Counted from the stretch's first letter, positions 28,101 through 40,513 are shown. The stretch: DNA of 64,000 bases from Rhopalosiphum padi (GCF_020882245.1 NC_083599.1:2046001-2110000); one strand, 5' to 3'. The notes: generated from the sequence alone by a model not told the origin. Translations and numbers: made by a program.

Positions 28101-31100
28101 AGTATCATTAAAATAGTAGACCGAGAAAATATTAATTTTAAATCGCTCAAAGAAAAGTGATTACTAACATAGGTATCATTAAATTAGTATACAATGAATA
28201 TATTAAATTTAAATCGCACAAAGAAAAGTGATTAATAACTGATGTATCATAAAATAGTATACAATGAATATATTAATTTTAAATCGCACAAAGAAAATTG
28301 ATTACTAACATAGGAATCATTAAATTAGTATACAATGAAAATATTAATTTTAAATCGCACAAAGAAAAGTGATTACTAAAATAGGTATCATTAAATGAGT
28401 TTACAATGAAAATATTAATTTTAAATCGCACAAAGAAGAAAGATTATAAAATAGTAGACCATGGAAATATTAATTTTAAATCGCACAAAGAAAAGTGATT
28501 ACTAACATAGGTATCATTAAATTAGTATACAATGAATATATTAATTTTAAATCGCACAATGAAAAGTGATTACTAACATAGGTATCATTAAATTAGTATA
28601 CAATGAATATATTAATTTTAAATCGCACAATGAAAAGTGATTACTAACATAGGTATCATTAAATTAGTATACAATGAATATATTAATTTTAAATCGCACA
28701 AAGAAAAGCGATTACTAAAATAGGTATCATTAAATTAGTTTACAATGAAAATATTAATTTTAAATCGCACAATGAAAAGTGATTACTAACATAGGTATCA
28801 TTAAATTAGTATACAATGAATATATTAATTTTAAATCGCACAAAGAAAAGCGATTACTAAAATAGGTATCATTAAATTAGTTTACAAAGAAAATATTAAT
28901 TTTAAATCGCACAAAGAAAAGTGATTACTAACTGAAGTATCATAAAATAGTAGACCATGAAAATATTAATTTTAAATCGCACAAAGAAAAACGATTACTA
29001 ACTGAGCTATCTTTAAAATAGTAGACAATGAAAATATTAATTTTAAATCGCACAAAGAAAAACGATCACTAACTGATGTATCATTAAATTAGTAGACCGA
29101 GAAAATATGAATTTTAAATCGCTCAAAGAAAAGTGATTACTAACATAGGTATCATTAAATTAGTATACAATGAATATATTAATTTTAAATCGCACAAAGA
29201 AAAACGATCACTAACTGATGTATCATTAAATTAGTAGACCGAGAAAATATGAATTTTAAATCGCACAAAGAAAAGCGATTACTAAAATAGGTATCATTAA
29301 ATTAGTTTACAAAGAAAATATTAATTTTAAATCGCACAAAGAAAAGTGATTACTAACTGAAGTATCATAAAATAGTAGACCATGAAAATATTAATTTTAA
29401 ATCGCACAAAGAAAAACGATTACTAACTGAGGTATCTTTAAAATAGTAGACAATGAAAATATTAATTTTAAATCGCACAAAGAAAAACGATCACTAACTG
29501 ATGTATCATTAAATTAGTAGACCGAGAAAATATTAATTTTAAATCGCTCAAAGAAAAGTGATTACTAACATAGGTATCATTAAATTAGTATACAATGAAT
29601 ATATTAATTTTAAATCGCACAAAGAAAAGTGATTACTAACATAGGTATCATTGAAATATTAATTTTAAATCGCACAAAGAAAAGCGATTACTAAAATAAG
29701 TATCATTAAATTAGTAGACCGAGAAAATATTAATTTTAAATCGCTCAAAGAAAAGTGATTAATAACTGAAGTATCATAAAATAGTATACAATGAATATAT
29801 TAATTTTAAATCGCACAAAGAAAATTGATTACTAACATAGGAATCATTAAATTAGTATACAATGAAAATATTAATTTTAAATCGCACAAAGAAAAGTGAT
29901 TAATAACTGATGTATCATAAAATCAGTAGACCATGAATATATTAAATTTAAATCGCACAAAGAAGAAAGATTATAAAATAGTATACAATGAAAATATTAA
30001 TTTTAAATCGCACAAAGATAAGTGATTAATAACTGATGTATCATAAAATAGTATAGAATGAATATATTAATTTTAAATCGCACAAAGAAAATTGATTACT
30101 AACATAGGTATCATTAAATTAGTATACAATGAAAATATTAATTTTAAATCGCACAAAGAAAAGTGATTACTAAAATAGGTATCATTAAATGAGTTTACAA
30201 TGAAAATATTAATTTTAAATCGCACAAAGAAGAAAGATTATAAAATAGTAGACCATGGAAATATTAATTTTAAATCGCACAAAGAAAAGTGATTACTAAC
30301 ATAGGTATCATTAAATTAGTATACAATGAATATATTAATTTTAAATCGCACAATGAAAAGTGATTACTAACATAGGTATCATTAAATTAGTATACAATGA
30401 ATATATTAATTTTAAATCGCACAATGAAAAGTGATTACTAACATAGGTATCATTAAATTAGTATACAATGAATATATTAATTTTAAATCGCACAAAGAAA
30501 AGCGATTACTAAAATAGGTATCATTAAATTAGTTTACAATGAAAATATTAATTTTAAATCGCACAAAGAAAAGCAATAACTAACATAGGTATCATTAGAA
30601 TAGTAGACCAAGAAAATATTAATTTTAAATCGCACAAAGAAAAGCGATTACTAAAATAGGTATCATTAAATTAGTTTACAAAGAAAATATTAATTTTAAA
30701 TCGCACAAAGAAAAGTGATTACTAACTGAAGTATCATAAAATAGTAGACCATGAAAATATTAATTTTAAATCGCACAAAGAAAAACGATTACTAACTGAG
30801 CTATCTTTAAAATAGTAGACAATGAAAATATTAATTTTAAATCGCACAAAGAAAAACGATCACTAACTGATGTATCATTAAATTAGTAGACCGAGAAAAT
30901 ATGAATTTTAAATCGCTCAAAGAAAAGTGATTACTAACATAGGTATCATTAAATTAGTATACAATGAATATATTAATTTTAAATCGCACAAAGAAAAGTG
31001 ATTACTAACATAGGTATCAATGAAATATTAATTTTAAATCGCACAAAGAAAAGCGATTACTAAAATAAGTATCATTAAATTAGTAGACCGAGAAAATATT

Positions 31101-32038
31101 AATTTTAAATCGCTCAAAGAAAAGTGATTAATAACTGAAGTATCATAAAATAGTATACGATGAATATATTAATTTTAAATCGCACAAAGAAAATTGATTA
31201 CTAACATAGGAATCATTAAATTAGTATACAATGAAAATATTAATTTTAAATCGCACAAAGAAAAGTGATTACTAAAATAGGTATCATTAAATGAGTTTAC
31301 AATGAAAATATTAATTTTAAATCGCACAAAGAAGAAAGATTATAAAATAGTAGACCATGGAAATATTAATTTTAAATCGCACAAAGAAAAGTGATTACTA
31401 ACATAGGTATCATTAAATTAGTATACAATGAATATATTAATTTTAAATCGCACAATGAAAAGTGATTACTAACATAGGTATCATTAAATTAGTATACAAT
31501 GAATATATTAATTTTAAATCGCACAATGAAAAGTGATTACTAACATAGGTATCTTTAAATTAGTATACAATGAATATATTAATTTTAAATCGCACAAAGA
31601 AAAGTGATTTATAACTGATGTATCATAAAATAGTATTCAATAAATATATTAATTTTAAATCGCACAAAGAAAAGCGATTACTAAAATAAGTATCATTAAA
31701 TTAGTAGACCGAGAAAATATTAATTTTAAATCGCACAAAGAAAAGCGATTACTAAAATAAGTATCATTAAATTAGTATACAATGAATATATTAATTTTAA
31801 ATCGCACAAAGAAAAGTGATTAATAACTGAAGTATCATAAAATAGTATACAATGAATATATTAATTTTAAATCGCACAAAGAAAATTGATTACTAACTGA
31901 GGTATTATTAAAATAGTAGACCATGAAAATATTAATTTTAAATCGCACAAAGAAGAACGATTATAAAATAGTAGACCATGGAAATATTAATTTTAAATCG
32001 CACAAAGAAAAGTGATTACTAACATAGGTATCATTTAA
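10103..32038. repeat. ~71-bp satellite array, block 2 (main block)
   Basis: About 22 kb of the same head-to-tail monomers as block 1 resumes at the duplicated GTGATTAC and runs without interruption to the TTAA used by the piggyBac element. Full-length (~71 bp) and short (~50-55 bp) monomers alternate in fixed orders that recur, giving higher-order repeats (separate entries). Most monomers carry the inverted pair AATCGC ... GCGATT around a 10-nt spacer. No gene lies inside. Confidence 0.97.
11801..25790. repeat. Tandem duplication of a 6,990-bp satellite block
   Basis: Copy 1 (~11801-18790) and copy 2 (~18791-25780) are offset by exactly 6,990 bp. Checked diagnostic variants: TAATAACTAAAGTATC with AATAGTTGAC (15301/22291), the 2-bp-shorter CACAAAGAAAGCGATTAC (monomer starts 15871/22861), AGAAGAAAAATTATA (16931+/23921+) and CTGAAATAAG (12481/19471). 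I noticed only single-base differences between copies (near 15226/22216 and 15669/22659), so the duplication is recent. A partial, internally deleted third copy follows from about 26200 to 28700. Confidence 0.9.
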
Positions 32039-34700
32039 CACGTTGACTGCGTACTGACGCCAATTGGTGTCATGAGTATCAATCAGCAACGCGTTTGACT
32101 CCAAATGGCGTCCACAATATATTAAAAGTAAATGGTTTATTACTCGTTACGCGTTGCTTAATGTGGTTTTTTTATTATTTAGCGTGATTAAACGCATGTT
32201 TTAAAATATGTATTCATACGCCGTTTGGATGTATGACCATATAGGAGCAGTTTCTTTGTTATTTTTAGAATACTATTGTTTTTTAGTTTAATCGATATTA
32301 TTGGACATATCTTTATCTGTTTATTTTTTTATGCATATCCCGACACAATTACAAATTATCTTATTATTGATAGACCATATTATAATAAATCTCGACTTTA
32401 TTGACAGCGTATAAATATTATTATTTTCGATTTATTTATCGTCAGTGGTGGACGTTAGCTGCTCCTCTGGTAAGTTATTTCTTATATTTCGCTATACGAT
32501 ATGACAAATACAAAGTTTGAAATTGATATTTTTCTTTGGTAGGTATTATATTGTTAATTATCATGGATAGAGATCAGGCTGGTCCGTCACGACCTAAAAG
32601 GGCGTGTGTTGGTAAATTCCCTAATGAACGTGAAATTCAGCTGCTTTTAGACTCCGACGAAGAAGACAATCTTTTTGATTTTGACGATTCTGGTAGCGAA
32701 TGTAGTGTAGGGATTTTATGTGACGAAAACTCATCTGAAAGCGAAGATGAAGTTGAAGTGCCTAATAGTTTCGATGATGTTTCTAATTGTGTTACTCGAC
32801 CCCCTCAAATTTTTTGGCAAGATAATCCAAATTTGCAACAATTTCCATTTACTAAACAAAAACAACTTCTTGTACCTATACCAGGAGAAGGAAATCCGTA
32901 TGATTTTTTTTAGATTACTTTTGGACGACACATTTTTGAATTTATTGGTGAACGAAACTAACAAATATGCCGAGTATGAATTTCTTAGACTTTCTGCGAA
33001 CCCAAGAAGTCGTATATCACTTTGGAAACCAGTTACTCCTGAAGAAATGTTGACATTTATAGGTCTCACTATCCATACGGGAACAATACAATTAAACCGA
33101 ATAAATGACTATTGGAAAAAACATCATCTTTTTAATTTAACTTGTTTTTCAAACTATATGGGTAGAGATCGTTATTTTCTTATTATGCGAAATCTACATT
33201 TTTCTGATAACTCTGTAGATTCAAATGATTCCGATAGACTTTTTAAAATAAGACCTTTGATTGATTACTTCAATAACAAAATTAATAATGTGTATTACCC
33301 CGGTAAAGAGCTCTCATTAGACGAATCAATGGTACTATGGCGAGGACGTCTTTTATTCAGGCAGTTTATTCAGAATAAACGTCATAAATACGGTATAAAA
33401 TTATACATGCTTACTGAGCCTAATGGTATTATAATTAAATTTGCAGTATATACTGGGGCTTCTGATGATTTGGGTGGAAAAGGGCATGCGGCAAATGTTG
33501 TTTTACACCTGATGGACGAAAAATTAAACACAGGTCACTCAATTTTCATGGACAATTTTTATAATAGTTATGATTTGGCTCAAAAATTGCTCGAAAAAAA
33601 TACCTATTGTACCGGCACGTTGAGGGCGAATAGACTAAATACTCCAAAGGACGTAGTAACTGCTAAACTCAAAGTTGGAGAAACAGTTTCAAAATATTCA
33701 AACAATGTTATGATAGGAAAGTGGAAAGACAAAAGGGAGGTGACGTACATCTCATCTGAGTTTGAAAATGATATGGTGCCAACGACTAATCGTAAGGGTA
33801 GAGAAACTCTTAAACCATTACCAATTAAAAAATACAACAAGTTTATGAGTGGTATCGACAGACAGGACCAGATGAATAGTTATTACCCTTTTACAAGAAA
33901 AACGATCAGGTGGTACAAAAAGCTAGGCATACATATTATACAAATGCTACTCTTGAACTCGTATAATTTGTATAATCAATATAATATCGGTAAAACATTA
34001 AGTTTATATGATTTTCGCATAATTGTTCTAAGTAAAATATTACCTAAGCCGGAAAAACCTTCGAAATCGTTGAGCATCGAAAAACATATACCATCTACGC
34101 ATGGAATGGGTGGAAATGGGAGAAATTTGCGAAAAAGATGTCAGCTGTGCTACAAAAATGGTATTAGAAAAGATAGTACATACTACTGCGACGCTTGCCC
34201 TACAAAACCAAGTTTGTGTATAACAACATGTTTTCAAAAATTTCATACAGAATAAATTGCATTTTTTTTTAAATTTTAAATTTTTACATACCTGTATAAG
34301 TAATCAATAATAATTAATACTATTCATATTTTTTTATATCGTTTCACACACAATAATTTTTTTTTTTTTAATTTTTAGTTTTCAGATAATAAAAATCAAT
34401 TTTATTAATGGTTTTGTAATACTTGTATATTGTTTATTTAATTATATATATATACTTCCTTGAATTTCTAAAAAAAAATCAACGAAAATAACTAAGACGC
34501 CAATTGGCGTCCATGCGCACTGTTGAAAAAAAAATTCAGTGGCGTCATGAAAGTTCAAAAGCTCAAAGTTGAAAAAAAAGGTTAATATGTATTATTGAAC
34601 ACATTTAAAAACTTTTTTCTTAGTACCAAAATTAAATTTGATGAAAAAAGTAACGTACGCACTGGGCGGGAAATGCAAAAAGACATACGCAGTCAACGTG
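32039..34700 (+). mobile_element. piggyBac-superfamily element 1, in satellite
   Basis: The 15-bp TIRs are perfect: CACGTTGACTGCGTA (32039-32053) and TACGCAGTCAACGTG (34686-34700). They are flanked by TTAA at 32035-32038 and 34701-34704, the piggyBac target. Satellite monomers continue on both sides (the target resembles the monomer variant TCATTTAATTAGTATAC). Subterminal palindromic GACGCCAATTGGYGTC boxes lie near both ends (32055 and 34496), plus related GGCGTC boxes. The element is 2,662 bp and carries one transposase gene with a single frameshift. Confidence 0.95.
32563..34255 (+). pseudogene. piggyBac transposase (DDE_Tnp_1_7 type), one-base frameshift in a T8 run
   Basis: The start is the ATG at 32563. 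A likely 5'UTR intron precedes it (donor CTG|GTAAGT at 32470, acceptor TTTGGTAG ending 32542). The N-terminus is acidic. The frame closes at a TAG just after the T8 run at 32904-32911, and the family sequence continues without a gap one frame over (PYDFF then RLLLDD). One T fewer would give 563 codons, so the lesion is a single homopolymer slip or an assembly error. Catalytic residues lie at GAC 33320 (LSLDESM), GAC 33551 (FMDNFYNS) and GAC 33857 (SGIDRQDQM). The C-terminus has a Cys/His zinc-binding cluster (CQLC, YYCDAC, CITTCFQKFH) typical of piggyBac. The element's TIRs are intact, so it could still be moved in trans. Confidence 0.92.
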
Positions 34701-34864
34701 TTAATTAGTAGACATGAAAATATTAATTTTAAATCGCACAAAGAAAAACGATTACTAACATAGGTATCATTAAAATAGTAGACATGAAAATATTAATTTT
34801 AAATCGCACAAAGAAAAGTGATTACTAACATAGGTGTCATTAAAATAGTAGACCATGAAAATAT
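34701..34864. repeat. ~71-bp satellite array, block 3 (terminal monomers)
   Basis: The last two to three monomers follow the piggyBac TSD (TTAATTAGTAGACATG..., then two ...AAATCGCACAAAGAAAA units). The array stops inside a monomer at about 34864, where the sequence changes to unrelated DNA (ATATCATGAAACAAATATTG). Confidence 0.9.
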
Positions 34865-36765
34865 CATGAAACAAATATTGTTCTCACTAAGCATATCATA
34901 TGATTAACCAGAATAAATATGTAAATGCTTTCAAATCCGCTCTACTTATCAACGTCCAGTTGTTGGCACACTACAGCCCACTACAATATAGTAGAGTTCT
35001 AGATAGGACTTTTTCAGATGTAATTTGAACCAAAGTTGACGCAAGCACTTTCTTGTCAGTCTATATCAAGATTTAATGAATTAGACTTAAGAAAAATTCA
35101 ACTCACAAAAACACTGAATAATTTAAATTAAAAAAAAAAACGCTTATAAAAACTTGTTTGGATATTTTACTATGTTCCATATAATTTGTTAGGACGATGA
35201 TTAACCTAACACAAATATACCGTAAAAATTAATTACTTTTGTTTATGATAATTAGAAGAGAATAATTTAAAACAAAACTAATGGTCTGATGTACATTTTA
35301 TTAAGAAAATATCAAGACAAAAAATATATTTTATGTTGATCATATTTTTATAAAAGATAACATTAAATTTTGTCTTTTCAAAACCCTTTTTTTATAAAAC
35401 ATATTGTTAAAAAAATGTATGATATAATATTTAAAAATATATAAATATTTATATAAATATTTTTTTAATATTAACAATATAACACAAGCAATTTTTATTT
35501 TTTTAAATTTTTTCAATGAACTATTTTCCTAGCAATATAATTTATATTTATAGATGGTTATTTACATATTTACCATATAAATTATTAATTACAATAATAA
35601 GTTAAGTTACATAGAACTTGTTTGATAAGTAAATTATTTTTAAGTACATAATAAAAATAAAATTAATTATATATACTTTATAACAACTATTTGTTAAATA
35701 TTCTTTTCTTAACATTTGATTATAACTTTTAGTGTATTATGTTTTTAAAATTCCGTTGCATGTAGGCATACAATATACTTATTGTGTACATACAATAACT
35801 ATATTTTTATTACATATACAAATTAGCCAATACAACCAAACATTTATGTTTGAAATGACTATGGACTGTAATTTAAAATATTCATTCAATTATACATCTT
35901 TGAGCTTACGAATCATTAGACTGCGCCAGGGGCTCATATATGCACATTTACTGAATATATCATATAATACCATAGGTTATTTGACCAATCATAAGTTGAA
36001 TGGTAAACTTACAAACAACATAAACACATTACCTACATGCATAACATATTTTTTTTTTTTTTTTTGTTAAAAACAAATATATATTATCATTGTTAAAGCA
36101 ATTGTGGTATATAAGAACATATAGCTATTAGAAGTATATATAATTGTTTAATCATAATGTATACAATAATATACATTTTCTAACATTTTGATTTAGAAAC
36201 AAATATTTTAAATTAAGTTGATATAAAAAATTTAGTTATATTAGAGCTAAATTATATCATACATTAATTTTTACAATAAATATAAATATGTTACTAATAT
36301 ATCTTAAAATTTACAAATGATATATCAATATCATCAAACATAAAATTGTTTTTACTTGATATAGCAATGAACACTATTCATAAATTAAATGAAAATTTCT
36401 ATGACTAACAAAGAAAACAATTTTGTAATAATGAAAATAGATTAAGACGCCATTTGTAAAAGTGACCTATCTGCAAAAAAATATGTTAAGAAACATAACA
36501 ATGTGCTAGGTTGACCATCGATTAAAATTAATGAAGATTAATATTAGTGAAGTTAGATTGTGGACTTGCCAGAAGAAGAAAGATGTCTTGATTGCCTTAA
36601 CGGCAAACAATGTGTAGTTACCTAAATTTATTATTCAATTTTCAGTTAAAAGTTTAATTATTATAAATGGATTAACATTTTTTAGACAATAAGACCTTCG
36701 TAAAATCAAGTTGTATTATATATTTTGTTATTTCTGATTAAACCGAAAACTCACAAAAAGCTAGT
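34865..36765. other. AT-rich DNA without recognisable genes
   Basis: The stretch is strongly AT-rich, with short palindromic A/T tracts (e.g. around 35430-35470). An open frame at 35732-36070 ends in a poly(T) tract and has no domain-like pattern, so I do not call it a gene. No TIRs or tandem repeats are evident. Confidence 0.5.
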
Positions 36766-37059
36766 TACCAATTAAAATATGTTTTAGATCTAAAACGGCT
36801 ACGTTAATTATATCCACAGGGTCCCATGACTCTCTATAGATATTTTATATGTAACTGGTCATTCCCTCAAACATTTAACAGTGATAAATTTTTTTAAATA
36901 TAAATTCTAAATACCATAAATATTTTAAACGTTATAAGTAATTGGATGTCTACACCAAGTTTGCAATTAAACAATAATTGTAATTAATTATCAACCCCAA
37001 AAGTGGTATATTTTCCTTTTTCTATGTTAGTTATGAATGAAATGTAATAATTTATATTA
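36766..37059. repeat. Dispersed repeat, copy 1 (pairs with 43129-43420)
   Basis: It starts TACCAATTAAAATATG and matches 43129 onward with scattered substitutions. Shared blocks include GATCTAAAAC, ATCCACAGGGTCCCATGACT and TGTCTACACCAAGTTTGCAA. Its last ~90 bp (AACAATAATTGTAATTAATT ... CAACCCCAAAAGTGG) is the first unit of the 156/181-bp tandem array, which is then broken by the piggyBac insertion at 37060. Confidence 0.8.
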
Positions 37060-37079
37060 TTAACCCTTAACTTGGTGTT

Positions 37080-37545
37080 GTATCTTTTTGGATACACAAA
37101 GTTTGTCAATTTTTATACGGAATTTGATTTAACATATTTTTATTTGTATTATTTGTACACACTGATAAATGTCATATGTTTCACGTGAGTACAGTATGAT
37201 AACGTTTCTACGACGATTAGGAGTGATAATCGCTGTTTTCTGTTATCATTTTAAGAAAATAAATTTTAATCAAACTCGTTGACTTCAACTGCCGAGTTCA
37301 TCACATTTAAATGTGTTACAAGTGTCAAATTTGCATTAACTTAGTTCAGGTGAGTATAACATTCATTTTTATGCAAAATATTTAATAATATATGCCTTAA
37401 TGTTGATTTTATATCAATCCTAAAAGTATGTATCCAAAAAGATACATTGCTAGAATCATTGTTTAATATAATTATTTTATATGTACCTAAAAAGATACAT
37501 TGCTGTGAATGACTATTTTACTCTGTTGTATCTTAAAAGTGACAT
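37080..37545 (+). repeat. Left subterminal palindromic boxes of piggyBac element 2
   Basis: Near-palindromic boxes recur: GTATCTTTTTGGATAC (37080), GTATCCAAAAAGATACATTG (~37428), GTACCTAAAAAGATACATTG (~37482) and a degenerate GTATCTTAAAAGTGACATTG (~37529). Each of the last three is followed by CT. They flank the putative promoter and first exon, so they may bind transposase and also influence its transcription. That role is inference. Confidence 0.7.
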
Positions 37546-37672
37546 TGCTTGATTTCTTTATAATGTAATTTAGAAAATGTCACTAAATTTATACAATAAG
37601 TATTATATTATTTATTATTTATATCAATTATTGCTACAAAAAGAAATATTTTTTTTAGAAATCTTTATAGAA

Positions 37673-39774
37673 ATGCAACGCCGTAGAGCAGAAAAAATTT
37701 TAACTATGCTTCCCCCTGGTAAGGATAGTAGTGAAAGTTCTGATGATGATTCAGTTGAATCATATCATTCAATTGGAGAAATATTATGTGAATCACCATT
37801 ACCTATTGAGGCAATAGAGAATGATGTAGATGAACTTCTCAGAGATATTGAGTTAAATCCAATTGATGAGGTTATTTTATTTACACTGTAATATAATACC
37901 AAATACTTACAATATCTAAATTTATGTTTTATATTTAGTTTTTAGAAGATTTTGAAGATTTACAATCTATTACAAGTGATAATGCTGTTGCTGATATAAT
38001 AGAAATAGAAATACCACAAAATATAGAGCCACATACTCCTACTCTTATGAATAATATATCTTCATCAGTTAGTAAAAAAAAAACAGTTTTATCATCCGAA
38101 TCTGCAAGAAGGTCTAAACGTTTGTTGAGAAATGCAGAAACGCCTCCAATTCCATTACCATGTATGTCACCTGACATTGAGAATATTAATATACTACCTA
38201 ACCAAAGGAAAAAAATTAGAAAAATTGACCACATGCAATTTAATTGGGTAGCCGGGAAAAAAATGAATTTTGAAGTTAATGTTCCTGAATATGAATTTCA
38301 TACACAACATGATCATGTACTGACTCCTGTTGAGTATTTTAAAAGTTTTTTTTCTGATGATTTATTTGAACTGATTGTAGAACAAACAAATCTCTATTCA
38401 GTAGCAAAAAGTGGTAAGTCAATTAATTTAACTGTAAATGAACTTCAGGATTTTTTAAGTATAGAATTATGGATGGGAGTGGCTAAGTTACCAGCCTATA
38501 CTGACTACTGGTCTCATCTAATGAGTTATGAAAAAGTTTCAAACATAATGCCACTTAAAAAATATCAAAAAATTCTAAAAAATATACATTTTAATAATAA
38601 CGCCGAGTATAATGAAAATGATAAATTTTATAAGGTAAGACCTCTTATCGACATTATTCGTCGAAATTGCTTGAATCAAGAACAAGGCAAACGTTTCTCA
38701 ATTGATGAAATGATGGTACCTTATAAAGGGAAAAAAGCTGGCTCTCGACGGCAATATATAAAATCGAAACCAAAAAAATGGGGATTTAAATTTTTTGTTC
38801 GCTCAGGTATCAACGGTCTGGTTTATGATTTTTTTCCTTACTGTGGAGAAAATACATTCAATAATTACAATTTTAGTGATTATGAAGAGAAGTTTTTTGG
38901 ACTTGGACCAAAAGTTATCCTTGCATTAGTGTCAACAATTCCAGACAAAATCTTAAGTATCGTTTATTTTGACAATTTTTTCAGTTCTCCTGAATTGGTT
39001 TATTATTTGAGGGAAAAATATGGAACATTGAGTCTAGGAACTGTTCAACAAAATCGACTTCGACATTGTCCATTATTAGAGGAAAAACAACTAAAAAAAA
39101 AAGGAAGAGGTAGTTTTAGCTACATGTGTGACAGAAAAAAAAAAGTTCTAACTTTAAAATGGTTAGATAACAAACCAGTATGTTTAATAAGTTCTTATGT
39201 ATCCGCTGACCCTATTAAGAGCATAAAAAGATATTCTAAAGAAAAGAAAAGTCGAGTTGATGTACCAATGCCAAAAATTGTTGAGGAATATAACACCCAC
39301 ATGGGTGGTGTTGACTTATCAGACATGTTGGTGGCGTTGTATAGAACCGGGCTGAAAACACATAAGTGGTATATGGCTGTATTTTCCCAATTACTTGACA
39401 TATGTATCAATAATGCTTGGTTGACATATCGAAGGGATTGTAACCAATTAAAAGAAAAAAAGATTATGCGTTTAAAAGAATTTCGTATACATGTAGCCAT
39501 AGCACTATCTGGAAAAGAAAAACCTAAAGTGGGTAGAAAACCTAACAAAAATAATCAAATGGAACATGTACAAAAGATCAGGCGAACTGTGATTCCTAGA
39601 CCTATTAGTGACATAAAATTTGATAGATTTGATCATTTTCCAACTCGTGTATCAAAAGGTCGATGCCGCCACTGTAAAAAAGGTCAGACAGTCTACATCT
39701 GTACAAAATGTGATACACGTTTATGCACACTGAAAAATAGAGACTGTTTCAATGATTTCCATACCAAAAAATAA
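37673..39774 (+). CDS. piggyBac transposase, two coding exons, apparently intact
   Basis: Exon 1 is 37673-37870 and ends GATGAG|GTTATT. The intron is 37871-37938 (68 bp, acceptor ATATTTAG). Exon 2 is 37939-39774. The join keeps frame exactly (exon 1 ends on a codon boundary; exon 2 gives 36 open codons before the internal ATG at 38047), for a product of 677 aa. A 5'UTR intron probably uses TTCAG|GTGAGT at 37350 with an acceptor near 37658 or 37670, which favours the ATG at 37673 over that at 37577. The N-terminus is Ser/Asp/Glu-rich. Catalytic acids are GAT 38704 (SIDEMMVPYKG), GAC 38971 (VYFDNFFSS) and GAC 39313/39322 (GGVDLSDM). A C-terminal zinc cluster follows (CRHCKKGQ, CTKCDTRLC, CFNDFH). 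No stops or frameshifts were seen. Confidence 0.93.
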
Positions 39775-40309
39775 ATTTTATATTATATATAAGACTGAGT
39801 TATCATTACTTTTTATTATTTATTTTATTTTTATTGTTAATTAGGCAAAAAGAAATTGCTATAAAAATATGTTATTTTATCTATACAATATACATGTATA
39901 ACTTTGTTTTTAATTTGTTGATTATTATTTTTTTATTATTTAAAGATTGAGACTTAATTTTGTTGATTATTTATAACTGAATAATATCAGCTGTTATTTT
40001 TACATTTTATAAGATTTTTATTTTAAATTTAGCAAAAAGAAATTGCTGTAAAAATGTGTTATATTTTATATTTGTAATATTTTATCTTCATATTGATAAT
40101 ATTAGTTTTGATTTTTTAAATATTTCTATGTTAGTATTAATAAAAAACTAATGTGATAATTAAATAAATGTGATACTGTTCTGTGACAACATAAGTCTGT
40201 ATTGTTATGTTAAAAGTTTAAGTTTTAAGTTCCTGAAATGTTAAATAATAAAAGTTACTTTTATGTTAAAATTACATAATTTTATACTTGTTTTTTTTTA
40301 CGTGATTTC

Positions 40310-40385
40310 TGGCAATGTATCTTTTTAGCTACATGAATATTAGTATTGGGTTATGGCAATGTATCTTTTAAGATACAATTCATAA
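40310..40385 (-). repeat. Right subterminal palindromic boxes of piggyBac element 2
   Basis: GGCAATGTATCTTTTTAGCT (~40311) and GGCAATGTATCTTTTAAGAT (~40354) are the same boxes in inverted orientation relative to the left end (AGATACATTGC). The arrangement is four left and two right, symmetrical about the element. Confidence 0.7.
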
Positions 40386-40513
40386 CTTTGAACTTTCAAG
40401 TCCAATATTTTTTTTGATAACATTTTTGAATTCAGCGACCTTAAATTAGTTTAAAAATATCTACTTTAAAATTTTCATTCAAATATTTTTATGCTTGCCA
40501 AGTTAAGGGTTAA

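Larger units (their letters stand above)
37064..40509 (+). mobile_element. piggyBac-superfamily element 2, intact ends and gene
   Basis: The 12-bp TIRs are perfect: CCCTTAACTTGG (37064-37075) and CCAAGTTAAGGG (40498-40509). They are flanked by TTAA at 37060-37063 and 40510-40513. The element is 3,446 bp, its TIR differs from element 1, and its transposase is only distantly similar. Subterminal regions carry repeated GTATC-A/T-GATACA boxes at both ends. Every feature needed for autonomous transposition can be seen. Confidence 0.95.

Noticed and set aside
2469..34864. Regularly spaced repeats resembling a CRISPR array
   Set aside because: The intervening segments are themselves repeated variants of the same monomer rather than unique spacers, there are no cas genes, and the surroundings are eukaryotic.
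35732..36070. 112-codon open frame
   Set aside because: It ends in a poly(T)-encoded Phe run, has no domain-like pattern, and lies in featureless AT-rich DNA.
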